From Lanius collurio (taxonomy: Eukaryota > Chordata > Aves > Passeriformes > Laniidae), in NCBI GenBank assembly GCA_020086605.1, contig JACBWW010000003.1:9256488-9320487 (forward strand): DNA of 64,000 nucleotides, in the 5' to 3' direction. The notes under the pieces are model-generated. The model worked only from the letters and a program-made list of their open reading frames with translations. It was not told the DNA's origin and did not search any database. Numbering within the stretch: the first letter of the stretch is position 1; the number at the start of each line of letters is the position of its first letter. The position numbers were made by a program, and so were the translations under genes. Below are positions 13,591 through 25,872 of this stretch, one piece after another.

Positions 13591-16500
13591 TGGGTTGGAT
13601 GTTTAAAATCATTTGTAAAAGCATAAAACATACTTGTAAAAATACAAAACAATCATTTAAACATTCTTGGAACAGTCAACAATGGTGTAAAAATATGAAA
13701 CTTGCTATAAAACCTTCAGAACATTATTTGTATTTAAACTGGGAACTAACAACCTGGAAAATCCATTGGAAAAAGGGATTTTGCACTGGGAATTGCATAA
13801 TCCTTTAATAAAATCTTGAGTAATCGGTATCTGGGCTGATGGGCCATTAAAAAAAGAGTACAAAACTTTATTAACCAGGGTAAGTAACTGGGAATTGATA
13901 AAAACACTTAACAACACTTGATATGCAAAGACCAATATCCAAATTTTATATATGACAGTTTCCATCTTAAGATACTGAGTATGAGAGCTAAAAACCAATG
14001 CAATCAGTTTTTGGAGGAATTTCAAATACAAAAAATAGATTTTCAATAAGTTCACTGATATTTGAGTTTAAATAATAAGTTAAAGAGCAAAAGAAAAAAA
14101 AAGACTAAAGATTAATCAAACAGAAACATAGTATGGCTTTTTGGTAGAGGGACAGATAAATAAATGCCATCAAACTTTTAGTTGGTGTAGCTACATTATA
14201 AAAAAAAACCCATATAATACAAGTGGCGTGGCTAGAGGAAAGACTGCTGTTCACTGCCACTAGGGGATGATACCTGAAAAGTGTTGTAGGACTTCTCACA
14301 GTGATTCATTACCTGTTCAACACCTTCCCAAGAGATGTTTTGAGAGATGCGAAATTTTATGTGGTCTCAGAAGCCTAAATGTAAAAAGACACTGAGACTA
14401 CATGAGACATTACTGAGAGTTACTAAGTAAACTACAACATGCTCAGGAAGTTTGAAACAAAACTGATCAGAGGACAGGAAGAAATAAGTTAAAACATTGT
14501 GTAGTTTTGATCTTTTTTTTTTTTTAATTTTTTTTCCATAGACACCTTTTTATGGCTACTGGAGAAGGCAAAAAAGACTGGATAAATCTCTGTGTCTGAC
14601 TCAGAAGTGTTGTTCTTTTGACTTGGGGGACATTTGAAATACTTCAAAGGATTGCTTTACCTTGTGCTGCCCTTTTGCCTCAGGATCAACAGAATGAAAC
14701 AAACTTCAGTTTGTCCCATGCTTACCATACTAACTGACAGTCACACAGACATATGTGTCTGGCACAAAATTTCCTATGTCAAATTTATGATACTTATTTC
14801 CCGTCAGTCTTGGAAAATGCTTGTGGGCAGGTCTTTGTTCCAAACAGCATGGACATTACAAGAGGGGACAGGTGTATGACTTTGTTTATAAGCCTCTTGT
14901 GTAAAAATTTCAGTTCCTTCCTTCCCCCTACTTTCAGAAAAAAAGTTTTGTTGCAATAGCTGGAATACCAGAAAATTAGGAAAAACAAGACATAATGGTG
15001 GTTTGTTTTCTGAGAAAGTCAGGGATTCTCAGTTAAGCCTTGTTTTTTAAAGAAGCTGTTTGTGTCTTAAATATACAGTATCTATTACTCTTAACAAAGT
15101 AGAAGCAAGTATATAATTTTTCATTTGCTTACTTAAGCTTGAAAGCCAGAATCTCAATGACTTTTTTTAACCACTTGAGCTATCAAAGCACTCTGTGGTT
15201 GATTATTATTCAGGTCTAATGGGCATATTTCACATCAGTTGCACATTTTCACTCTTTATGAATTATTTCACAAGGAGAATGAAATCAAATTTGAAACAGA
15301 ATTTCTTATAGCCACATAATTTATCAGTCTTATTGACATGTATTTTGCAAAATAATAGTATTGTACACAGGTTCTGTATGAGCAAATAGAATTACTGCTA
15401 ACATCTTTTTTTAGGGTTCTTGTACACTCTACCCTCCATCAAACACTGTTAGCTCACCAATCAAGCTACTTGTCAAAAATGTTCTTCTTTGGCAGAAGAG
15501 ACTGAGAAGTTTGACAAAGCACATTAAGTTGGTGATGTTGATTAATGTTTTTCAGTTAGTAGCATTTTGTTGAACACTATAAATTAAGAATTTTGATGAC
15601 AGTTGGCTTTTCATAAAATACATACAAGAGCAGCTTATCATTGCAAGGAAGCAATTTATTTTTACTCTCTGAGATTTGTCATGACTCTGTTTCATGTAAG
15701 TTTCTCTTTGCTTTTCTTCCTTTGCCTTTTTTTTTTTTAAGTTTAAATAGCAAAACTTAAGGTCTGTGGATCTCTTGGGAAAAGAAAGAAAATAAAAGAA
15801 ATAAAGAGTGCAAAGAAGCTTGATACTGAGGGTTTGTGGGTATGCCTCATTTTCATAAAAGGCAAAGAACTGTAGGGAGAAAAGTTGCAAGAAATGAAGG
15901 CCTTTTTGTTATTTTTTATATCCCAGTGTTTTGTCAGCTTCCCTAACAATTTGGAAATGTGAAGAACTAGCATGCAGGCAATGGTCTTCAAGAATTTAAT
16001 AATTATTCCACAGAATGTGGGAGTTTTTCTTGCCTTTGACTGCATTTTCTTCAGTGTGTTCTCCACCATTCTTGATGAAATTACATCCCCAGGGTCACCA
16101 AAAACTAATTGCTTCTAGAAACACCATGCCTACAAAAAGCACAAGACTTCCAGGATGTTTTTAATACACATTTGAAGAGACTTTGTCTAGGACTTGCTAT
16201 AAAAAGCGTTTATTATTGATAATCTTTCAGGCAGTTGTTTCACAGCAAGAGCCAAGAACAATGTTGTCATGCTTCTTCTTGACAAACATGAGTTTAGTTT
16301 AAATTGGGAAATCTTGAATGCTGCTCCTTTGAATTTTCCCTTCGTAGACTGTGTAGGAATGAAGAAAATATTTGGGAAAAGGACTGTGACTGAAAACTTG
16401 GAAAAACACAGACTCCTATATACAATGAAGAGTTTTCACGAAATCAAAAATTGAATACCATTTTCTGTGTTCTGTGAGAAGTATTCTGGAGGTAACCATC

Positions 16501-17341
16501 AGTTCCTTGACTGACTGCATCTCACCCACCCAACATCTCACAGTCAAATAACATAATCCAAATATTCAAGCTACATGCAGTACTAACAGTTACTTCTCTC
16601 ATGTCACGGGAAGACACTGCCTTCTAACCATCTTGGTGGAGTAATTTTTTTGGTTGTTTTGGAGATGGTTTGTTTTCTTCCCCTACCCTTTGAAATGCTT
16701 CTTTCCAAAGTCACAATCTGTGCATACTTATGATGGCTTCAAGAGAATTAGGAAAGTAACCTGTACATTACCACATGGATGCCCTGTTTGGTTCTTAACC
16801 AAGCAGAGGCGGTAAATAATGCTTTGCTCCTTGAATTTCTGGAAATTTTAAGTTATGCCTTCTGAACATTGGGCTAAATTATCAATGTACACGTAGTAGT
16901 TTTCCATAAAATATGAAGATTTTCTGCACATGCACTTGTCATTAATATACTTGCAAAAATGTATGGCTTTGTTCACATGTAAGTCAGTAGATGCCTTAAT
17001 TTTTTAAGCTTCTGCTCTGAGTATGTATCTATTTACCTAAATAGAATATATTTGGAGGCTAAAAAGAAAAACATCTATGAGAAGCACTTGTCATACTGCA
17101 AGCACAACCACAGACTGAAAAACATGGAAGGAAAAAAATTCAAGACATTGCTAATGATTTGAACTTCAAACAGAATGGTTCATATGAATAAACTTAGTGT
17201 GACAGATTCTATTCAATGAGCAAGACTGGCATTCACAGTGTAAATTCCTGTACAGATGAATGCAAGTGTTGCTCAATAAAAGTGTAATTTAATATGGAGA
17301 TGATTGAATCACTACTGAATTTGAAGTAAAAGTTTTAAGAC
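13591..17341. other. Non-coding AT-rich stretch
   Basis: No gene is recognised. Three similar 20-base words built on 'tgtaaaaatac/t' recur at about 13613, 13634 and 13685, directly next to the GC-rich island. T-rich tracts occur around 14511-14534 and 15728-15740. ORFs of up to 116 codons on the minus strand (13705-14055, 15552-15890, 15743-16069) are rich in F, L, I and K, as expected from AT-rich DNA, and match nothing I know. Confidence 0.65.
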
Positions 17342-18263
17342 TGTGGAGGGTTGCCTTTCGCGACCTGCCTACTCAGTTGCTCCCTTTCCTCAACAGGACA
17401 GGGGTAGAAATTGAGGTGAAATAGCTGGTGGGTAGGGAAGAAGACAAGGAGATGACCTACCAATTGCCACCATAGGCTAAACAGGGTCATTTTGGGGAAA
17501 ATGTGTTTAATGTATTTCCAATGAAAGTAGATTTAAGTAGTAAGTAGGCAGATGCAAAAATTAAAACTCTTTCACCCCAACCCCATTTCTTCCCAGCCTC
17601 AAACTCCTCCCTCTTTTCTGACTCTTCTGCCCTTCCCCCTGATGAGCTGTGTGGGGGAAGATGGGGAATGTGGGCCTTGTGCTCAGTTTTTAGCAGTTTC
17701 TTTCTGCTGCTCTTTCCTGCTAACACTATAACCCTGCTCTGTTATGGGCTTACATGAACCACAATTCTTGAAGATAAACCTGAAGTGTTTGGCTATTTCT
17801 CAAAAGCTGGAGTTTTTTGGATGAACCTGCTCCGGTGTGTGCGCTTTATAGGTCCCAATTCCTTCATGGACTATCCACATGTTCTGGTATGGGATACTTT
17901 GCGGGCTGCAGTGTGGATGGATTTTTGCAACAGCATGGATCCTCTCTGACCACTGATGGGAAATGCTTTCCCCACGCTGGTCTCCTCCATGAGCTGCACA
18001 TTAATATCTTCTCTGATGCCTGGGGCACCTTCTTCCTCTTCTTCCCCACTGATGGTGTTTTCAGGGTGATTTCTCATACTTTTTCCACCACTCGTTCTTC
18101 TCCCTTCTCTCTGGAACCTTTTTCATCTTAAATGTGTTTTCCTGGAGGTCCCACCAGCTTCATCAATGGCGTTGGCTGTATCCTGCAGTGTTTTTTTTGT
18201 GGATCTGGTCTGACAGACGTCTGTCCTCACACAGACTCTCCTGCTGCCCCCCACTGCCAAAGT
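17342..18263 (-). mobile_element. Solo LTR, avian ERVL-like family, antisense
   Basis: Read on the minus strand, this starts with a 'ttggcagtgggggg' block and continues through 'gaaaacaccatcagtgggga', 'gaggaagaaggtgccccagg' and 'catcagagaagat'. It ends with the U5-type segment 'cattttccccaaaatgaccc', 'caattggtaggtcatctcc' and the terminus 'caaccctccaca'. The same beginning and the same terminal bases occur in the LTR at 23610-24481, so the two are relatives. This copy retains the polyadenylation-side segment that the other lacks, and lacks most of the ggagcag-type array. Flanking pentamers aagac (17337-17341) and aaaac (18264-18268) match at 4 of 5 bases, a plausible decayed target-site duplication. 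No internal viral genes are present, so it is a solo LTR left by recombination. The 104-codon ORF at 17817-18131 is antisense repeat sequence. Confidence 0.78.
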
Positions 18264-20060
18264 AAAACAGCTCCTGAGAATTTCAACTTTTAATATGATT
18301 ACCCAAATAAGATCAGTATGTCTATTTTACTTACAGGTCGGCGAAACAATGGCTTTTGTATGTATGAATGGCTTCATCTGCATTCATTGTTACGAGCTCT
18401 GCCTTGGAATGGAAAACAAGGAGTATCTTACCTGACTGAAGCTACTATGGAGACTTAATTAAGCAGAATGTAATGACTTGAAATGTAATTTAAAAAGAAA
18501 ATAGGGGGTACCACTTCTAGCTTTTCTAACTCCAAATGTTTTGACAATAGTAAGAGTCTCATTTTTCTAACTCATCTAGATTTTATGGAGATTCATAAGA
18601 GAAAGGAGACAATGGAGAGAAAATGTCAGTAGGTTTCTAGTGTTTCCTTACATTTACTGAATCCACCCATGGTGTAGTTTTCTATCCAAGTAATAATGAA
18701 GCCAGGTACTCCTACACTTCCAAATGGAACAGCAGAGTTAAAAAAAAGTGATGTCTAAAACTGTTACGGTAATCAGACGTCACCTGTTGAATAAGTTTGC
18801 TACATTCCCTGTAAAACCACCTCTGATGTATCTCAAACAATGTTTTTAATTTCAGTGTTCAGGTCCTAAAAAGCCTGAGAGTGATTAAGCATTTTTCCTG
18901 GAAAAAAAAAATTCTGTGTTGATTTTGTCACCCATTTTATTTTTCCGTTAGTTGCTTTACTAGTTGTACAGTTTGTCCTTTGTATTCTTTTCTGTGGAAA
19001 TGAAACATCATTCTTTGCTATACCTTTTTCAAAAGTAAATTGAACGTACTGTTGAGAATAATGTAGTGCTTTTACCCCATGCACTTTGTCACCCTAACAT
19101 TTGGATTTGTTTTTATTCCCAGACTGTAGTGTGCCTGTGTTCCTCAAACAAAATCTCTCCCAGTAGTATGCTGGCCTTCACTTTGGCTGTAGGCACAAAT
19201 ATTTATAGAAGTTGAAAAGAGGAGCAATTTTCTTTTTTTTTCCATTGTTAATGTCTAGTTTTTTGACAACTTAGGATTTGTAGAAATGAAAATAGTACTT
19301 GAGGCTAAAGCTTCTGTGATTCTGCATAGTGCAAACAGATGAGTTTAGTGCAAGCTTCTTTCTGCTAACTTGCTTTTTATGTAAACCACAATGCTGAAGA
19401 TATTATTCAATTGACAAGCCAGTTAAGTCACTGATTTTCCTGTTGTGCCTGCCATCTAGGCTCTTAGCTTTTAAAAATTATTTACCTGAGGAGCTGGACA
19501 GATATATTTTCTTACGTCACACTGAGTATCTTACAGTAATTGTTATGAAGCTGGATTAAGCTCATCTTTTTAGAGGTAAAAATCCGATTTACTGCCATTT
19601 GTTGAATTATCTCCAGTTCCCTGGAATTCTGTAATACCCTTCAACTCCCTTTAAAGTGCAGGGTAAAATGAAAGGGAATTAGGAGCAAGTGATACATGTA
19701 ATTAAGGTCCCATTGTGAGTACATCTCTCATTACAGAATTAAAATACTAATGTAGATTTCTACATCTGAAAATTAGGTTATTAAGCTTTCTATTTTTTTT
19801 TTTTAATCTAACTGCAAAAGTGATTTTGTTCTTTTTTTATTGTTGTTGCTTTAACTTTCTTTTAAAATGAATTGTTATTTTCCTCATCTGTCCTGGGGGA
19901 AAACCATTCTTGATTTTTATATCTTGAAAACTACAAATTTCTGTAATTTCCTTTGCAGTGGAACATATTACTCTAGTGAAAACCCTAGCGAAATGCATTT
20001 CTGTACAGGGCTTTCATTGATTTCTTTGTGTTCTGTTCAGATACTTAGCATCAAATCACT
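18264..20060. other. Non-coding AT-rich stretch
   Basis: No gene, RNA gene or recognisable repeat is seen between the LTR and the next CR1 piece. T-rich tracts are present near 19794-19804. The short ORFs on both strands are unrecognised. Confidence 0.65.
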
Positions 20061-20232
20061 GACAGAATCATCAAGGTTGGAAGAGATCTTCAAGACCATC
20101 TAATCCAAGCATCAACCCAGCACCACCATAATGACCTCTAAACCATATCTCCAAGTTCCACATCCGGACACCTCTTGAAACTTCCAGAGGTGTGATGACT
20201 CCACCACCTCCTTGGGCAACTTGAATCAGGGA
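20061..20232 (-). mobile_element. CR1: CR1 LINE 3' tail, antisense
   Basis: The plus strand shows the inverted CR1 3' end: 'gacagaatcatcaaggttgg', 'aagagatcttcaagaccatc', 'taatccaagcatcaacccag', then 'gtgatgactccaccacctcc' and 'ttgggcaac'. This is the familiar order of an avian CR1 subfamily. Homology stops near 20232, so only the last 170 bases of the element were inserted or survive. The minus-strand 75-codon ORF at 20071-20298 lies within it and is not a gene. Confidence 0.92.
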
Positions 20233-23200
20233 AACCATCTTTAAGGGACTAGATGGACTGGTGATAATACCAAGATTGTTACTGATATTTTCACACACTT
20301 AAATGGAAAAGTAGGCTCTCAGATTGCTCTCTCCCTTGGCACAGTGTTAGAAACTGTAAAATCTGTCCATGAGGCTTTTTTGTGACAACAGCTGGAGAGC
20401 TGACATTTCTGCTATTCCTCAGCTTGACACCTTGAGATCACTTGATCCCACATAGCTACTCATGAGTTGGGTGTTCTCTACAGGCTCTTTACATCAAAAT
20501 GTGTTAGAGAAAAAGCTAATTATGTTTTAGGCTTTTCCATCAAGCTCTCTACTGCATTCTTTTATAGGATCATTTGAAACAGCGTGCAAGATGAACAGAG
20601 CCAGATAACACAGCACAAGGCTTCAGAGATTCAGGAGGAGGTAAGCATGTGTCTTAAAATGCCTGAGTTTTATGTAAAATTGAGTGAAAAAAAGAAAACC
20701 CAGGTGCAGACCAGTGAGAAGAGACTAGCTGAGGTCAATTTAAGAAATGGAGACAGCTAAGAAGCTTTGAAGAAGACCTCTCTCATTTTGCAAGTGTTGA
20801 CTTGTGTGGGGGTGTATGGGGAACAGAGTGGGGCATCTGAAAATCATCTGTGATGAAGATAACTCTGAAAAAAAATCACTGCTCTTGAGTTTGAAATTCA
20901 GAAGTTACTCTGTAGAATCACTGGCTTTTAACATTTAGGCTGAAACAGTCTTCATGATCTCCCTGAGGTAGGCAGAATTTCTTTCATCTGAGGACAATTT
21001 CTACTGATGTCTATTTAAACAAAGTTTTAACATAGAAGTAGTGAACTAATTTTTCAGTACAGTAAACTTCATCTTAGTGAACACAAAAGCTCCTACTCTG
21101 ACAATTTATGTCTAAACATGGAAATTATAGAGAGAAGGCCCGGGGGAAAACAGTGCCACTAATTCTGATGTGTGTTAGATATTTAAAAATATGTGCTTCA
21201 CTTCCTGCCAGGTGGTCTTTGCACACTGTATGCACCAAATAACCCAGCTGCTATCCCTGCAGAACTTAATTTATAATTATAATATTGTTGATGATTTTTG
21301 AATGTGTTATGTAATTTCTCCATAGATTTAGACTCAATAAAAGAAATCTATGAATTTAATTACTACTCTAAAAATATGTATGAGTTAATTCTATGATGGA
21401 CTAAAGCCAAATTTAGTTTACACGAAAATAAAAACATACTTTTAATACCAATTATGTGAAAGCGTACTTTTGCTGAGAGACTAGCTATATATATTTTTTG
21501 ATGGGACATGGTCTTTGCATGGGTTTTTTTCCTTTAATTTAAACGGAATTCTCAAATAGTTCAGGAACAGGATTAAAAAATATAATCAGTAATAAAAATA
21601 GTTGTTCAAAAGTTCATGCATATTAAGGCTTCTTATTATGAAGTATACTTAGGGTACCTTAATTTGCAAGATGAGAGTAGTAGCTCCATTTGCAGTGGAA
21701 TTTTTAAGTATTGAGGTCAGTTTTGTTCTATATTTAAAATAAGATGCTTTTAATGTTTTTAAGTATGAGAAGAAATAATTTTTCCATGGTTTGAAAATGT
21801 CCTTTGTATTACTGTATAGCCCTTAGGTTGAAGAATATTTTAGAACTACCACTCTTTACCTTTCTTTCTCTCTTATAAAATATTTACTCTTCTAGAAATA
21901 TTTAATATCATCTACTTCATAGTGACAAAGTTGCAAGCGCTGAACAGTTACGTTTTGAATTTGCTTTTGCACAAGGATTGAACTACAGCTGTGATCTATG
22001 TGCCAATACAGGTCATTGAATAAACAAATGTCTCATAGTAGTTTCTCAACTGAATCTGATAAAAAAGTGACCTCCAAGTCAAGGAAGGGTGAGAGGAGAA
22101 ATGACTCTGAGATACAGCCAAGAGTCTGCTGCAGGGAGCAGATTCTAGAGAATGCCACAGTCTTTATTTTACTGGAGATCAATCCAGATACTTTAGATAG
22201 TTTAATGGGGCCAAAGGGGCTGGATAACAAAGCTTTAGTATTATGAATCCACTGTAACTACAGATTTCCTCAGAAAAGGTTTATTGCATAGGAAAAGGCC
22301 AACAGGTACATTATAATACTCATAAAAAATTACAGTAACAGAAGAAGGAGGAAGATTTATCATGAATAATTACAGTTTTTAACCAAATTCTCTCTTCTGA
22401 ATGCATCCAAAGTAGATGTTGCCGTATTCTTAATGGTATTTTAAGTCCTTATTAAATATTAGCCTTGTAATAAAGCTGCAACTGTGATTTAGAAAACGAT
22501 GGAGTTTTTCCTTTTCATCCTTCCATCTCATCTGAAGTTGCTTGGAGATGGATTCAGATATTTCCTATAGTGTCTCAAACTCCTAGTCTCTGAGAGTTGA
22601 AGCTTTCTTGCATATATTAAAAGTATAGTTATTAAAGAGAGACCACTACTAATTCCTACAAGTTGAGATTAATTTAAGCTAATTTCATTTACAAACACCT
22701 ATAAATGTATAAATGCTCATTAAACTCATTCAGGTTAAATCTCTATCCATGATAGCAAATCTGCATGTCTTATTTCCTAGCTTTTCCTCAGATTCTGAAC
22801 AATATGCTGCAAGAATCGTTATGTTATTTCACTTGGGAATTTGAGATATCAAGAAGATATGGAACTTGCCCAAAATTATACAGAAATGATATGATGGAGG
22901 AGGTTTTAGAATCTGTTTTCTCAGGTTTGTTTTCTCTGTCCTTGGCCTTCTCTGTTGCACCATTTAAATTTTAAAATATGTATCATCAAGCTCCTCCCTC
23001 CTCTCCCTATTCACACTTCTTTGCATGGTTTTAATCTATCTATGGTATCAATAGTACATTTTAGATCATTTCTTCTAAAGGTTTCTCTTGAAGAAGTTTA
23101 GTACAGGAGAGAGCAGCTTGCACAAGACTGATCTTAAATTCGTTGACAGGTAATAGAAAACTATTTTGTGTCCTGTATAATGATATAGATATGGAATGGA

Positions 23201-23609
23201 TGTTTTGTGATACTTTCTAAACTGAGCAGTAGTTAGACAAGTAGCTGAGATGGAGTATAAAGTCTTAGTGGAGCTGTTCAGTATTTATTATCTACACACG
23301 AGGGAGACATAGAGCTTTATCCTATGTCAAGCAATTACCGTTCTTACTATGATAAGCAGAGCTGTGTGAAAATAATGAATACTTTTAAAGAAACTATCTA
23401 CTTATTTTCATTATAAAATTCAATTACAAGAGTGGAAAATCTGTTTCAGAGTACCTTAGATTTAGATGTCAGCTTGAGTGTATATCTTACTGCATGGCCA
23501 TAGCAACAACAGCAAAATTCTTCCTTTTTACACTTCCCTCCTGATTTCTTAGTTTTTTGTATTTTGATGTAGTTGCAAGATAGATGACCATACTGGGTTT
23601 TTGTGTCAA
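20233..23609. other. Non-coding AT-rich stretch
   Basis: About 3.4 kb without a recognisable gene or repeat. It is AT-rich with short ORFs below 85 codons, several overlapping on opposite strands (for example at 22000-22246), as expected by chance. Confidence 0.65.
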
Positions 23610-24481
23610 GGTTTTGGTAGTGGGGGGCTACAGAGGTGACTTTAGTGAGAAGATGCCAGAAGGTTCCCCCTTCTCCAACAGAGCCAATGCCAGCTGGTTC
23701 CAAGATGAACCTGCTGCTGGCCAAGGCTGAGCCCATCTGTGATGGTGACACCTCTGGGATAAGAATACTTTAGAAGAGAAAAAAAAATGCAGTGCAACAG
23801 CAGCCAGGAGAGAAGAGTGAGAACATGTAAAAGAAGCAGGAAACAGTCCTGCAGACACCAGGGTCAGAGTAGAAAGACAGGGAGGAGGTCTCCAGGCACT
23901 GGAGCAGAGATTTCCCCACAGGCTGTTGTGCAGACCATGGTGTGGCAGCTGTGGCCCTGCAGCCCATGGAGATCCATGGAGGAGCAGAGATTCATCTGCA
24001 GCCCCTGGAGGACCATAAACTGGTGCATAATGGATGCTCAAAAGTAGTCTGTGAGTCTAGGGGAAGCCCAGACTGGAGCAGGCTCCTCTCAGGACCTGTG
24101 GCCCTGTGGAGAGAGGAGCTCACAGTGGAGCAGGTTTTCTCGCAGGACTTGTGACCCCCTGGGGGACCCACACTGGAGCAGCCTGATCCTGGAGGACTGG
24201 ACCCTGTGGAAGGGACAGTTGGAGCAGTTAATGAAGAACTGTAGCCCATGGGAAGGACTCATGTTGGAGAAGTTCGTGCTGGGCTCTCTCCCATGGGAGG
24301 AACCCCCCATTGGAAAATGGGAAGACAGTGAGGGGGAAGGAGTGGCAGAGAGAATGTATGATGAACTGACAGCAACCAGGAAATACGGCTTTTGCCATAT
24401 TTCCCTCTGTTTAATTGATGGGAGGGAGTGATAAAATGGCTTGGTGGGCATCTGGTGTTCAGCCAAAGTCAACCCTCCACA
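23610..24481 (+). mobile_element. Solo LTR, avian ERVL-like family
   Basis: I recognise this as a common avian LTR. It has a 5' block 'ggttttggtagtggggggct', then 'agagccaatgccagctggtt', 'ccaaggctgagcccatctgt' and 'gtgcaacagcagccaggaga'. A degenerate ggagcag array follows, then the terminus 'agtgataaaatggcttggtg' to 'tcaaccctccaca'. Between about 24380 and 24415 it passes abruptly from the array to the 3' terminus, so the polyadenylation segment kept by the relative at 17342-18263 is deleted. Flanking pentamers gtcaa (23605-23609) and gtcag (24482-24486) match at 4 of 5 bases, consistent with an ERVL-type 5-bp target duplication. No gag, pol or env sequence adjoins. The long overlapping ORFs on both strands (up to 138 codons) are repeat artefacts. 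Confidence 0.86.
23901..24272 (+). repeat. Degenerate ggagcag array inside the LTR
   Basis: The word ggagcag, or one close to it, recurs at 23901, 23981, 24075, 24127, 24175, 24221 and 24266. The last four spacings settle to 45-52 bases. Surrounding words such as 'ctgcagccc', 'cccatgga' and 'gaccc' recur with it. This is an imperfect internal minisatellite that is part of the LTR family. Because it has few stop codons it yields the spurious ORFs at this locus. Confidence 0.8.
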
Positions 24482-25668
24482 GTCAGGTTGCTTCTTTTTC
24501 CCCATTCCAGATGGTGATATACATCCTCATCTTTGCATTTGCTGAGAGAAACAAAAGCTTCTGTCTCTATCCTTGCTGCTTTTGTGTGAAGCCATTGAGC
24601 TCTTGGCACAGCATTTCATCTTTGAACTTGACATTTCCCTGCCCTTCAGGGAAATGCTCTTGCACTGATCTCATTCAGCCAATGTACCTGGCTGCTGGCT
24701 TAGTGTGTCCCATGCAGAGTCTTCTACATCATTATTTGGTGAACTGTTAATTCCCTTTGCACTACCAGGTCTACTGCAGGATTCTTGCATTGATTTATAA
24801 AGCCTTCAGTTTGTTAGGCCTTGCTATCTCCCTGATGAATCTCTTTCCAGTGTAGCATTGATTATCTGACACTTGGTATTTCAAGTTTTCTCAAAAGTAA
24901 GTTGCATTGTCTGGAAACTTTTCTCTATGCAAGCTGGATGGAGTTTCACTTTGGCCCCTCACATATCTACTAATTTCTACAGTGTTAAATTTCACCATTG
25001 AAGTTCACAGTTAAAAACCTCAAGCTGGTATGCACTATAGACTCAGAAATGTGGAGTTTGATATGGAAAATGCCTTCAGTTACTAACAGAGACCCAAAGT
25101 TGTTAATTGTGGGCAAGTCTCCAAGAATGACTATAAAAATAGACATCCACAGCATCTGTGTAAGCAGAAACATGGAGTGATGAGGGTTTGTTGAGGGAGC
25201 ACCATAATTATAAAATTATATGGAGGTAGCAGCAAGGCTAGGAAAACAGCACACAGAATCAGTTTTTCCGTGGATTTTAAGCCTTTACTGGCTACATGAA
25301 GGAGGAGGAGTAACATTGTAACATACTTTGGGGCCATAACTCAGGATGAAATATTCAAATTTATAAAACCAGAGCCAAAATTCAGTTCTCTTATTCAAAA
25401 AGACAAAAGCTGAGTTTTTTGCTGCTGTTGTTTGGCTGTCTTTGACATTTCACTGTACAACTATTATGGGGCTCTTACCATTTGCAGACATTGTGATTAT
25501 TTGCAGAGACTGTAATAACAGCCAAGAATCCCTTGTTGTGAATTAGGACACTGCTATGAGATGTCAATAGGATGTCAAACAGGAAGTTTATAATTTCTAC
25601 TGGCTTGGAACTCTATGAGTACAATACATTTTTCCACTAAAAGGAGCTGCAGGTAAACAAAAATAGAC
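24482..25668. other. Non-coding stretch
   Basis: No gene or repeat is recognised between the LTR and the next CR1 tail. A near-palindromic AT segment (ccataattataaaattatat) lies around 25202-25223. Confidence 0.6.
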
Positions 25669-25872
25669 TTACAGAATTATTTGGGTTGGAAGGGACTTCC
25701 ACAGATCACCTTGTTCAAATTCGCCCCCACATCCACCGTGCTCTCAGCCAATCCTCCCCCCAGTCATGAAAAGGGACACCTTCCACTAGATCAGGTTGCT
25801 CAAATCCCTACCCAGCATGACCTTGAACCGTTCTAGTGATGGTACATCCACAACTTCTCTTGGGCAGCCTGG
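25669..25872 (-). mobile_element. CR1: CR1 LINE 3' tail, antisense
   Basis: The plus strand carries the inverted CR1 end: 'ttacagaattatttgggttg', 'gaagggacttccacagatca', 'ggttgctcaaatccctaccc', 'catgaccttgaaccgttcta' and 'tcttgggcagcctggg'. The order and content match avian CR1 3' ends. The copy is about 200 bases long, 5'-truncated and moderately diverged. Confidence 0.93.

Noticed and set aside
13705..14055. 116-codon minus-strand ORF as part of an endogenous retroviral gene
   Set aside because: It lies beside the possible LTR island, but I recognise no retroviral motif; the residues are the F, L, I, K mix expected of AT-rich sequence.
17817..18131. 104-codon plus-strand ORF
   Set aside because: It is the antisense of a minus-strand LTR related to the one at 23610-24481.
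17342..24481. A provirus flanked by two LTRs
   Set aside because: The LTRs are in opposite orientation, carry different deletions and flanks, and enclose no recognisable viral gene.
24051..24505. Overlapping 126- and 138-codon ORFs on opposite strands as possible genes
   Set aside because: Both lie inside the recognised LTR and read through its ggagcag array, which is poor in stop codons on both strands.
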